Shown here in pieces: positions 1 through 6,984 of a stretch of DNA of 64,000 bases (the stretch's first letter is position 1; every line of letters starts with the position of its first letter). Source of the DNA: Algoriphagus sp. AGSA1. GTDB lineage: Bacteria; Bacteroidota; Bacteroidia; Cytophagales; Cyclobacteriaceae. Position numbers and translations under genes: made by a program. The notes under the pieces were generated by a model that did not search any database, had not been told where the DNA came from, and saw nothing but the letters and a program-made list of their open reading frames with translations. The stretch is from positions 101,157 to 165,156 of the forward strand of contig NZ_JAJUWR010000015.1 of the NCBI RefSeq assembly GCF_021390545.1. The letters run 5' to 3'.

Positions 1-781
1 CTCCCCCTTTGATTGCATTCGCAGTCAGCCTGGACAACCCTATATTTTCAGGGCTGAACACTTTCTCTCCGGAATTGGAAATCATTTTGAAATCCCCTGT
101 AAGAGAAATCTCATCGTAACCATCCAAGGCATGAAGAATCGAAAACCTCCCCTCCATATCCTGGTACAAATATCCATACAGGCGAGCCAGCTCAAGACTA
201 AACACACCCACCAACTGCTTACGGGGAAAACTAGGATTGACCATAGGGCCGAGCATATTGAAAAAAGTCTTAACCCCAAGATCTTTTCTGATCGGCCCCA
301 CGTGCTTCATAGCCGGGTGAAATAGCGGAGCATGCAAGAAGCAAATCCCCACTTCATCCAAACTTCTTCGGATTTCACCCATATCATTGGTGAATTCATA
401 GCCAAAATAGGCAAGCAAATTAGATGATCCGCAAATCGAGGAGACCCCGTTATTGCCGTGTTTGGCGACATTTTGGCCTGCACCAGCCACCACAAAAGAT
501 GAAAGTGTGGAAATATTGAAGGTATCTTTGCCATCCCCGCCTGTACCACAGAGGTCCATGGCGTCGTATTCGGCTATCTCTACCGGAATGCAGCGCTCAA
601 GCATTGCCTCTCGGAAACCAGACAGCTCTTCTACGGTAATACTACGCATCAGATATACAGTCATAAATGCTGCGATCTGGCTCGTATTGTAATTTCCGGC
701 CGTAATATTTTTCAAAACCTCCTTTGCATCTGCTCGGCTGAGTGTACGGTGCTCGATGAGGTGATTTAGTATTTCTTTCAT
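1..781 (-). CDS. trpD: Anthranilate phosphoribosyltransferase, C-terminal part outside window
   Basis: Transfers phosphoribose from PRPP to anthranilate, the second step of tryptophan synthesis. Translating the minus strand from the ATG at 781 gives MKEILNHLIEHRTLSRADA, followed by the family boxes: the PRPP-binding DLCGTGGDGKDTFNIST segment near residue 80, KHGNNGVSS near residue 108, and the GPMVNP box. The frame is open to the left edge, so about 260 of the usual 330-340 residues are present. It lies 36 bp after trpG and is read from the same promoter. The family call is secure; only the end is missing. Confidence 0.96.
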   Translation of the reverse strand, partial: MKEILNHLIEHRTLSRADAKEVLKNITAGNYNTSQIAAFMTVYLMRSITVEELSGFREAMLERCIPVEIAEYDAMDLCGTGGDGKDTFNISTLSSFVVAGAGQNVAKHGNNGVSSICGSSNLLAYFGYEFTNDMGEIRRSLDEVGICFLHAPLFHPAMKHVGPIRKDLGVKTFFNMLGPMVNPSFPRKQLVGVFSLELARLYGYLYQDMEGRFSILHALDGYDEISLTGDFKMISNSGEKVFSPENIGLSRLTANAIKGG

Positions 782-817
782 TACTAGGGGTGTTGTTGGA
801 TTAGTACTTGCTTGTTT

Positions 818-1384
818 TTAACTTTCCATCCAGTTTTTGATGATCCGCTCACCGTTTTCGGTAAGGATACTTTCCGGATGAAACTGTACGCCCCTGACAT
901 CATATATCTTGTGCCGGATCGCCATGATCTGATTGTCAGGGGTGCGGGCTATAACTTCCAGATCCGGAGAAAGGGTATCTTCATTTATTACCCATGAGTG
1001 GTATCTACCAATGCTAAACGTATCGGGCACTTCAGCGAAAAGCAAATCAGGCTCTGCCTTGACCACAGAGGCAACACCATGAAGCACTTCTGATAGATTA
1101 ATCAACGACCCCCCGAAAGCTTCTCCGATAGCCTGATGCCCCAGGCAAACGCCAAGAATGGATTTTGTGGGAGCATATTTTCCTAAGAGTGCGGGCATAA
1201 TTCCGGCATCCTTAGGGACACCGGGACCAGGGGAAAGAATTATTTTATCATACTTTTCCACATCTTCCAGACTTATTTTGTCATTGCGAAAGACATCCAT
1301 GCTTGCCCCATAACCTAATTGCCGGACGATATAGACCAGGTTGTAGGTGAAGGAGTCGTAATTATCGAGGACGAGTATTTTCAT
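818..1384 (-). CDS. trpG: Anthranilate synthase component II (glutamine amidotransferase)
   Basis: Supplies ammonia from glutamine to TrpE. The 188 residues are a complete class I amidotransferase: oxyanion segment SPGPGVP near 51-57, nucleophile Cys80 in GVCLGHQAIGE, and the His169/Glu171 pair in VQFHPES. It could also serve p-aminobenzoate synthase, as in many bacteria with one TrpG/PabA, but its position between trpE and trpD supports the tryptophan role. A broken four-helix-bundle gene separates it from trpE. Confidence 0.96.
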   Translation of the reverse strand: MKILVLDNYDSFTYNLVYIVRQLGYGASMDVFRNDKISLEDVEKYDKIILSPGPGVPKDAGIMPALLGKYAPTKSILGVCLGHQAIGEAFGGSLINLSEVLHGVASVVKAEPDLLFAEVPDTFSIGRYHSWVINEDTLSPDLEVIARTPDNQIMAIRHKIYDVRGVQFHPESILTENGERIIKNWMES

Positions 1385-1393
1385 TATAGTTGA

Positions 1394-1870
1394 TTGAGAA
1401 ATTTAAAGATTGAAATTACTTGTCCGCCGTGGCGGATTGGAAAATTCACTAGTGTTAAGCCTCCTTCCTTTTCTTCTCTTCAAATTCATATAAATATTTT
1501 ATTAGGCCTTTTAATTCACTGGATAGACCAACCAGATCCTGATAATATTCCTGATAGATTGGCTCATCTGTTTTTTTTTACTTAGAGTAGCAAAAGAGCT
1601 GACTCCGAAGTTCTCCGGCAGATCCTTTTGCAATTTCCAGAAAGCGAATAAACTGTCGGTTTTGATTATATTTAAAGCCTTCAGCTATATTATTTGAAAT
1701 CGAAATTGCAGATCCTATCAATTGATCTTTGGCGCAATAATCTTTAGCTAATCTTTCAGATTCAGCTAATTGATAAATCCTTACTCCGATTTTTATAGCA
1801 TGCCGCCAAACGGGCAAATCTTCAAATCGCTCGTATTTTGCCATAATTTTTCAATTTTAAAATCTTCCAA
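1394..1870. repeat. Imperfect A/T-rich inverted repeats bracketing the four-helix-bundle gene
   Basis: The left arm at 1394-1417 (TTGAGAAATTTAAAGATTG...) resembles the reverse complement of the right arm at 1845-1870 (TTGGAAGATTTTAAAATTG...), roughly 70 percent by eye. A second small palindrome, TCCGCC-GT-GGCGGA, lies at 1423-1436. The arrangement recalls IVS elements, where a gene of this family is enclosed by a stem. The A/T richness makes chance similarity possible. Confidence 0.4.
1455..1844 (-). pseudogene. Four-helix-bundle (23S rRNA IVS-type) protein gene with in-frame stop
   Basis: The first 88 codons encode a typical start of the four-helix-bundle family (FEDLPVWRHAIKIGVRIYQL, then AISISNNIAEGF and FIRFLEIAKGSAGELRSQL). 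A TAA at 1578-1580 then stops the frame, but the same frame continues past it with a recognisable last helix (YQEYYQDLVGLSSELKGLIKYLYEF) to a second TAA at 1455-1457. With the stop read through, the product would be 129 codons, close to the family's usual 115-130. A nonsense change in one codon is the simplest explanation; no frameshift is needed. The family is known from intervening sequences of 23S rRNA and as free cassettes; its role is unclear. It sits inside the trp operon between trpE and trpG. A functional 88-residue short form cannot be excluded. Confidence 0.8.
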
Positions 1871-1878
1871 TTTTTCTG

Positions 1879-3291
1879 TCATATATTCTCCGCCGCCCTC
1901 AGCGCCACTCTCAACGCTTCCAGTTTATTCGCCACTTCTTGCAACTCTGACGGAATAGTGGATTTGGCCACCACACCAGCTCCAGCCTGGAACCGAAGCT
2001 GATTGTTTTCAGAGACAAAAGATCTGATCAAAATCGCATGGTTGAAATCTCCATTGAATCCCAGATATCCGATAGCGCCACCATAGAAGGTTCTGGATAC
2101 ATTTTCCAACTCATCGATTAATTCCATTGCCCGGTATTTGGGAGCACCGGAAAGCGTGCCCGCAGGAAATGTGTCGGCCACCAATTGGAGTGGATTTGTC
2201 CCTTCAGGCAATTCTCCTGTGACTTTGGAAACCAAATGGATCACATGGGAGTAATATTGAATTTCTTTAAACACCTCCACCGTAACTTTTTCAGACGACC
2301 TGCTCAGATCATTTCTGGCCAGATCCACCAGCATGACATGCTCAGAGTTCTCTTTGGGGTCATCGTAGAGTTTGCGAGCCAAAGCGGCGTCTTCCTGGTC
2401 ATTGCCCGTTCTCCTGAATGTACCGGCTATGGGATAGATGGTGGCTTTTTTATCCTTGACCACTATCTGCGCCTCCGGAGAACTTCCAAAGACCTTGAAA
2501 GAGCCATAATCAAAATAGAATAGATAAGGAGAAGGATTTACAGATCTTAGGGCACGATAGACATTGAATTCATCTCCTTTAAATCCCGTGCTGAACCTAC
2601 GTGAAAGAACGATCTGGAACACATCACCCCGAAAGCAATGCTCCCTTCCCTGATTCAGAATTTTAAGAAATTCCTCATCTGTGTAGTTGGATTCTTCCTC
2701 TCCCACCCGTTGAAATGTATAGCTAGGTATGTTCTTGTTGTTCAAGAGGCGCTCAATCTCCTCCATCTTCTCGCTGTTTTCGGCGCCTGCCACCCGATGT
2801 TCCAGTAGATGAAGCTCATTCTTATAGTGATCCACTACAATGACATTCTGATAAACAGAATATTGCATCATAGGAACCTCTGTAGGCTCAGTATTCTGAA
2901 GTCTGATATCTTCAAAGTACGCCACCGTATCGTACTGGATATAGCCAAAAAGACCGTTGGTGCTAAACTTAAAATTGTCCGGAGCTACGTCAAATTTATT
3001 TCCGAAAGCCCTGAGGCACTGCATCAGCTTCTGGTCAGAACTCACTTCATAGCTTTCTTTTAGCCCAGAGGGCAAGCTTTCCACTACCTTGCCTGCATTG
3101 AAGGTAAATGTGGCCAGTGGGTTGAAGCAGATGTATGAAAAACTGTTTTCCTGCCCATGATAGTCAGAGCTTTCAAGCAAAATCGGATTGGCAAACCTGT
3201 CCCTTATCTGTAGATAAACACTCACTGGAGTAATAGTATCCGCGAGTCGTTTTCGGTAAGTAGTAAGGATAGGAAATTTGATTTGAGTCAT
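1879..3291 (-). CDS. trpE: Anthranilate synthase component I
   Basis: Converts chorismate with TrpG-derived ammonia to anthranilate. At 470 residues it is full length for the family. The N-terminal LLES motif (38-41) followed by FSYICF is the site through which tryptophan inhibits TrpE in characterised enzymes. The chorismate-binding half shows GSSPEA, YPIAGTFRRTG, HVMLVDLARNDLSR, PAGTLSGAPKYRAMELID and GGAIGYLGF. PabB is the alternative, but the LLES site and adjacent trpG/trpD favour TrpE. It is the first enzyme gene of the operon and starts about 20 bp after the attenuator hairpin. Confidence 0.96.
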   Translation of the reverse strand: MTQIKFPILTTYRKRLADTITPVSVYLQIRDRFANPILLESSDYHGQENSFSYICFNPLATFTFNAGKVVESLPSGLKESYEVSSDQKLMQCLRAFGNKFDVAPDNFKFSTNGLFGYIQYDTVAYFEDIRLQNTEPTEVPMMQYSVYQNVIVVDHYKNELHLLEHRVAGAENSEKMEEIERLLNNKNIPSYTFQRVGEEESNYTDEEFLKILNQGREHCFRGDVFQIVLSRRFSTGFKGDEFNVYRALRSVNPSPYLFYFDYGSFKVFGSSPEAQIVVKDKKATIYPIAGTFRRTGNDQEDAALARKLYDDPKENSEHVMLVDLARNDLSRSSEKVTVEVFKEIQYYSHVIHLVSKVTGELPEGTNPLQLVADTFPAGTLSGAPKYRAMELIDELENVSRTFYGGAIGYLGFNGDFNHAILIRSFVSENNQLRFQAGAGVVAKSTIPSELQEVANKLEALRVALRAAENI

Positions 3292-3312
3292 TCGTGGTCG
3301 ATTTTTTATGAA

Positions 3313-3344
3313 AAAAGGCTTACCGGAAATCCAGTAAGCCTTTT
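3313..3344 (-). terminator. Attenuator-type terminator ahead of trpE
   Basis: On the minus strand the arms AAAAGGCTTAC and GTAAGCCTTTT form a perfect 11-bp stem with a 10-nt loop, followed by a run of T. It lies between the trpL leader peptide and trpE, where a terminator makes sense only as a conditional one. A clear antiterminator was not found by eye; the best candidate is a 5-bp AAGCC:GGCTT pairing between 3377-3381 and 3336-3340. Confidence 0.8.
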
Positions 3345-3382
3345 ATACTATGTCGTAACGCAAAATTACATGCAGGGGCTTT

Positions 3383-3445
3383 CTAAACTTCCTTTTGGAA
3401 AGAGTAAGAATGCCACCACCAGTATTTATTTGCGATTGTTTTCAT
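3383..3445 (-). CDS. trpL: Tryptophan-rich leader peptide of the trp operon
   Basis: A 20-residue open frame, MKTIANKY-WWW-HSYSFQKEV, read from the ATG at 3445 to a TAG at 3383. Three consecutive Trp codons (TGG TGG TGG) stand at positions 9-11. It ends about 38 nt before the terminator hairpin, which precedes trpE. By the logic of ribosome-mediated attenuation known from enterobacteria, stalling at the Trp codons when charged tRNA-Trp is short would prevent the terminator from folding. The chance of three tandem TGG codons in a short frame exactly here is very low, although translation itself is inferred. Confidence 0.85.
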   Translation of the reverse strand: MKTIANKYWWWHSYSFQKEV

Positions 3446-3456
3446 AAGAATAAGGG

Positions 3457-3486
3457 CAAATTTAGGAAGGGATTGTTAAGGACAAA
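3457..3486 (-). promoter_or_regulatory. trp operon promoter, Bacteroidota type
   Basis: Minus strand TTTG at 3486-3483, 18 bp, then TAAATTTG at 3464-3457, a full match to the TAnnTTTG -7 element. Transcription should begin around 3449-3452, leaving only a few bases before the trpL ATG at 3445, so the leader peptide would be almost leaderless. Confidence 0.65.
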
Positions 3487-3822
3487 GCATGGAAACGATT
3501 TTTTTTGAAAAAGTATGAAATATTTTCTTCTCCCTTACGTATGGATGGTAATCTGTGAAAAATACAAAACTTGATTATTGGAATTTTATAAAGTAGGCAT
3601 ATCTTCTTTTTCTTTATTGTATCACCTACATGACTTACCTATGGACATCTCAGCTTATTTTCTCCGATGAGAATTATTGCCGAAGGAAAGCCGCTTCTGG
3701 ATAAATGGCTGCTGGGATATGATCTCAGACTACATAATCCAGGCCACCATAGCTTATCCATGAGCAATGCCCCAAACCAAATCTGAATTAAGTCGTTGAT
3801 ATGTAAAACAATACCTAACACT
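3487..3822. other. Intergenic stretch between trp promoter and next gene
   Basis: About 340 bp with no gene that can be supported. A plus-strand frame of 39 codons beginning MRIIAEGKPLLDKW lies at about 3668-3787; it matches nothing recognised and is left uncalled. The rest is A/T rich. Confidence 0.4.
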
Positions 3823-4380
3823 ATGAAACTGATCAACTCACTTTTAGCTATGATTATGCTGGCGGGTATTTGCACAGCTTACGCACAACAAACTTCAGAA
3901 TGGAAATCCCCCATGCATGAAGTACAGTTCATATCGGAATCCGGTGATGATGTGAAAATGGAAGTGGACAAAGGATATAAATATGCTAATTTAGAATTTG
4001 ACGGACGAAAGTTCCACCTATTTTATAACCGAGATTTGAATCAAATAAAAAAGGCAAGAATAGTTGAGCCTAAAACCCAATTGGAAATTGCCCGGGGCAG
4101 AGGCAGTTATTTTTGGGGGTCCGCACGGCTTGAATTTGTAGATGGGGAAATCCTCAAGGTAAAAAGAAAAAGAAATGCCAATGGATACGTAATAACAGGG
4201 CCATCGGGGCCAATTTTCAAAGTGGAAAACCACGCCATTTCCGCCGTCAAAACCTATAATGAAAAAGAGTTTTTAACCCAGGCGTTTTATGTATTCGACC
4301 GGATAAAAACAACCCAAAACAATCCTTCCGACGTAATGATATTTTACTCAAATTATTACCAAACCAGTTCAAATAAGTAG
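3823..4380 (+). CDS. Secreted protein of unknown function
   Basis: 185 residues from the ATG at 3823; an earlier in-frame TTG at 3796 would only add an unlikely leader. The N-terminus MKLINSLLAMIMLAGICTAYAQQ is a clear Sec signal peptide with cleavage after AYA, so the product is periplasmic or outer-membrane associated. The mature part is charged, with no cysteine and no recognised motif. A possible partner is the small gene that follows 14 bp later. Confidence 0.7.
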   Translation: MKLINSLLAMIMLAGICTAYAQQTSEWKSPMHEVQFISESGDDVKMEVDKGYKYANLEFDGRKFHLFYNRDLNQIKKARIVEPKTQLEIARGRGSYFWGSARLEFVDGEILKVKRKRNANGYVITGPSGPIFKVENHAISAVKTYNEKEFLTQAFYVFDRIKTTQNNPSDVMIFYSNYYQTSSNK

Positions 4381-4394
4381 TTTTGGTAAAAACT

Positions 4395-4625
4395 ATGGCA
4401 AAATCATTTCCCCAGTATTTTAAGCGCATTTTTGACGATTATCAGGTTCTAGTCCAAGTTGACCCTGATACCTTTACAGGCATAGAGCTAATTGTACATC
4501 CTGACGGAAAAATCGAAAAAACCGAAATGGAATTTGATGAGGAGATTTTTGAGGATCTGGCAGAAGATGATTTCATTCATTGTAATGTGCTGGAATTTCA
4601 GATGCATCTGGCAAAGACTAAATAA
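4395..4625 (+). CDS. Small acidic protein of unknown function
   Basis: 76 residues starting at the ATG at 4395 (MAKSFPQYFKRIFDDYQV); an in-frame TTG four codons earlier is less likely as a start. The product is acidic, with EMEFDEEIFEDLAEDDF in the second half, and has no signal peptide or membrane segment. It is probably cotranscribed with the secreted protein 14 bp upstream. No function can be assigned. Confidence 0.6.
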   Translation: MAKSFPQYFKRIFDDYQVLVQVDPDTFTGIELIVHPDGKIEKTEMEFDEEIFEDLAEDDFIHCNVLEFQMHLAKTK

Positions 4626-4779
4626 TATGGTTAACCGCAATGATGCCAGTAACCAAAACTTCTTCGGTCACCTAGTCAGAAGGCCTAAGACGGGTGTCAG
4701 AAGAAGCCTAAATGTTAGTGTCAACCAAATCCTATAATGCAATGCTTTCATCTCGTTTCTGGCAGAAAAGCGGATATAC
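4624..4779 (+). repeat. Dispersed intergenic repeat, copy 1
   Basis: About 155 bp that aligns end to end with the reverse complement of 17336-17486. The best shared blocks are the left part (AATATGRTTAACCGYAATGATGCCAGTA), a central AAGACGGGTG, and the right part (ATCCTAT-ATGC and AGAAAAGCGGATATAC). It starts at the stop of the upstream gene. No open frame is shared, so it looks like a small non-coding repeat or MITE-like element. Confidence 0.65.
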
Positions 4780-4964
4780 GCACATACTAAGTGATTTCAT
4801 ATGCTTGTTTTTCAGTGGTCATATGGGATCTTTGACGATTAAAAACAATCATTGTCATGTGTGATTTAATAATGACTTTTATCATGTCGATTTCCAATTT
4901 GAAAATTAATGCTCCTCATAGTCAGTGCTGAAAGCGGCAAATATCCAATTGGGGCAGAAGAATA

Positions 4965-4994
4965 TTGTAAACATTGATTTTCTACTTACCTTTG
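4965..4994 (+). promoter_or_regulatory. Promoter of SRP RNA
   Basis: TTG at 4965-4967, 19 bp, then TACCTTTG at 4987-4994, a full match to the Bacteroidota -7 element. It would start transcription near 4999, where the RNA stem begins. Confidence 0.7.
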
Positions 4995-4997
4995 CAC

Positions 4998-5085
4998 CGG
5001 CGGCACGACCAGCTCCTGCTGAATCCCCCAGGTCCGGAAGGAAGCAAGGGTAGGTGGTTGAGCGGTGCGATGCCGCTTCTTTTTT
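4998..5085 (+). ncRNA. ffs: Signal recognition particle RNA, small bacterial type
   Basis: The 4.5S-type RNA that binds Ffh and directs membrane proteins to the translocon. The diagnostic apical stretch CCCCAGGTCCGGAAGGAAGC is present at about 5025-5044, and the ends pair (GCGGCA near 5000 with TGCCGC near 5071-5076). A T-run at 5080-5085 is the likely end. The short single-hairpin form of about 90 nt is usual for this phylum. An open frame that crosses it is spurious. Confidence 0.92.
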
Positions 5086-5273
5086 GCCCTATTTTTTCCT
5101 ACGGCTCCCCAATCAGGTTACAATTCTTGATTAATCTTCTAACTTTGTTACCCACAATCAAATCCATTTGGATTTATCCTATTTCGAGCTTTTACCCCTT
5201 CCTGAGAACAATAATCCGCTAGGTGTGTAAGAGCAAGGAATAGCTGAATCCATACCTATTAAACAATTCAAAC

Positions 5274-5933
5274 ATGAAATTCTTTATTGACACAGCCAAT
5301 CTAAGCGACATTCGCGAAGCTTATGACCTTGGGGTATTAGATGGCGTAACTACCAACCCTTCCCTGATGGCCAAGGAAGGTATCAGCGGAAATGAGAAAG
5401 TAAGAGCCCACTACAAAGCCATCTGCGATATCGTGGATGACAAAGTAAGCGCAGAAGTGATCGCCACTGACTTCGACGGGATGGTAAAAGAAGGAAAAGA
5501 ACTGGCAAAGATCGATGACAAAATCGTGGTTAAAATCCCGATGGTAAAAGACGGCCTAAAAGCACTTAAATACTTTCAAAGTGAAGGGATCAGAACCAAC
5601 TGCACGTTGATTTTCTCCGCTGGCCAGGCACTTTTAGCTGCCAAAGCCGGGGCGTCTTATGTATCTCCTTTTATAGGAAGACTGGATGATATCGCCTTTG
5701 ACGGAATGGATCTGATCGCCCAGATCGTCCACATATATGGCAACTACGGCTTCGAGACCGAAGTGTTGGCAGCCTCTGTAAGACATACCATGCACCTGTT
5801 GAAATGTGCTGAAGTAGGAGCAGATGTGGTGACTTGCCCCCTCAAAGTGATCACTGGCCTATTGAACCACCCGTTAACGGATTCTGGTTTGGCAACGTTT
5901 TTGGCAGATCATGCCAAAGCAGCCGGAAAATAA
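5274..5933 (+). CDS. tal: Small transaldolase (TalC/FSA subfamily)
   Basis: A class I aldolase of the pentose phosphate pathway, 219 residues, as expected for the short subfamily. The N-terminal [13 protein letters not shown] and DGVTTNPSL are typical, and the Schiff-base lysine is Lys87 in VVKIPM. The box SPFIGR at about 131-136 carries Phe where fructose-6-phosphate aldolase of E. coli has Tyr (APYVNR), while transaldolases have SPFVGR. This favours transaldolase over aldolase activity, though genomes often annotate such proteins as FSA. A hairpin terminator follows at once. Confidence 0.92.
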   Translation: MKFFIDTANLSDIREAYDLGVLDGVTTNPSLMAKEGISGNEKVRAHYKAICDIVDDKVSAEVIATDFDGMVKEGKELAKIDDKIVVKIPMVKDGLKALKYFQSEGIRTNCTLIFSAGQALLAAKAGASYVSPFIGRLDDIAFDGMDLIAQIVHIYGNYGFETEVLAASVRHTMHLLKCAEVGADVVTCPLKVITGLLNHPLTDSGLATFLADHAKAAGK

Positions 5934-5940
5934 GTAACGA

Positions 5941-5965
5941 AGGCCGGCTCTTGTCGGCCTTTTTC
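5941..5965 (+). terminator. Terminator after transaldolase gene
   Basis: AGGCCG and CGGCCT form a stem with an 8-nt loop, followed by TTTTT, seven bases after the stop. Confidence 0.8.
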
Positions 5966-5976
5966 AAATTCCCCCT

Positions 5977-6180
5977 ATGTATATTATCAAAGTAAAAGGC
6001 AAAGCAAAAATCCCTGATTACATTCAGATCAGGGACGAAAACTTTGTTTTGGTAGCTTACTTCAGAGCAGATAGGCCGCTGAAGAAAATTGAGAAATTCG
6101 GTCTGGAGGGCAAGGAAAAAGAACTGGAGGCGTTAATCTTGGATCTTCCTTTTGGGAAATTGCAAAAATTAGAATTATAA
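5977..6180 (+). CDS. Small conserved-looking protein upstream of ftsE
   Basis: 67 residues (MYIIKVKGKAKIPDYIQIRDENFVLVAYF...), basic, without signal peptide or membrane segment. Its stop lies two bases before the ftsE start, so the two are surely translated from one message. No family was recognised. Position suggests a link with the ATPase, but the sequence alone does not show one. Confidence 0.7.
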   Translation: MYIIKVKGKAKIPDYIQIRDENFVLVAYFRADRPLKKIEKFGLEGKEKELEALILDLPFGKLQKLEL

Positions 6181-6182
6181 GA

Positions 6183-6893
6183 ATGGATTTCAGCACCCAG
6201 CCTGTATTGCAGGTAAATCAAGCGACCATCTTTCAAGGTATCGACCCGATCCTAACTGATGTCAACTTCTCCGTGGAGCAACACGAATTTGTGTTTCTGA
6301 TCGGCAGAACAGGCAGCGGGAAAAGCTCCTTATTAAAAACACTTTATGCCGATCTGGCGTTACGAAATGGAAGCGCTGAAGTGGCAGGCTTTGATCTAAG
6401 ATCAATCAAAACCAAGGACATTCCGTTTTTGAGAAGGAAAATCGGGATAATATTTCAGGATTTTCAGTTATTCAATGACAGAAGTATAGCCGAAAACCTA
6501 GCCTTCGTCATGAAAGCCACTGGGTGGAAGGACAAGGCAAAAATCAATGCCCGTATGTCTGAGGTACTTCTGCAAGTAGGGCTGCACAATGCCTCAAGTA
6601 AAATGCCCCACCAACTATCCGGAGGTGAGCAGCAGCGTGTGGTAATTGCCAGGGCTCTATTAAATGAACCCTCAATACTGTTAGCTGATGAACCCACTGG
6701 AAATCTGGATCCAGATGTAGCAGACGGGATCTTCAAGCTCTTCCAGGATATCAATAAAAGGGGGACCGCTATATTGATGGCAACCCATAATTACGATTTA
6801 CTTCGTAAGTATCCGTACAGAGTCCTTAAATGTGAAAACGGAGAATTAAAGGACAGTCAGACACATGATGTCTCTTATGGATCCTCTTATTAA
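6183..6893 (+). CDS. ftsE: FtsE-type ABC transporter ATPase
   Basis: ATP-binding subunit of 236 residues. It shows Walker A GRTGSGKS (41-48), Q-loop IIFQDFQLF, signature LSGGEQQRVVIARAL, Walker B with LLADEPTGNLDP, and the switch ATHNYDLL. The short form, the RTGSGKSSL wording and the FQDF box fit FtsE, which with FtsX controls peptidoglycan hydrolases at division. No ftsX lies nearby, so a LolD-like or other export ATPase remains possible. Confidence 0.85.
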   Translation: MDFSTQPVLQVNQATIFQGIDPILTDVNFSVEQHEFVFLIGRTGSGKSSLLKTLYADLALRNGSAEVAGFDLRSIKTKDIPFLRRKIGIIFQDFQLFNDRSIAENLAFVMKATGWKDKAKINARMSEVLLQVGLHNASSKMPHQLSGGEQQRVVIARALLNEPSILLADEPTGNLDPDVADGIFKLFQDINKRGTAILMATHNYDLLRKYPYRVLKCENGELKDSQTHDVSYGSSY

Positions 6894-6984
6894 GAGAAGG
6901 TCTTTACCATTCAAAAGGTTTCTAGCCAAAAGATTAAATATAGTATAAGGTCAGTTCGTTGATATCACTCTTACAATTCGCACG

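Noticed and set aside
3668..3787. 39-codon frame starting MRIIAEGKPLLDKW
   Set aside because: Some coding feel, but too short, no family, no clear promoter; left as uncalled.
4974..5222. 82-codon frame across the SRP RNA
   Set aside because: The region is the SRP RNA gene with its own promoter; the frame is incidental.
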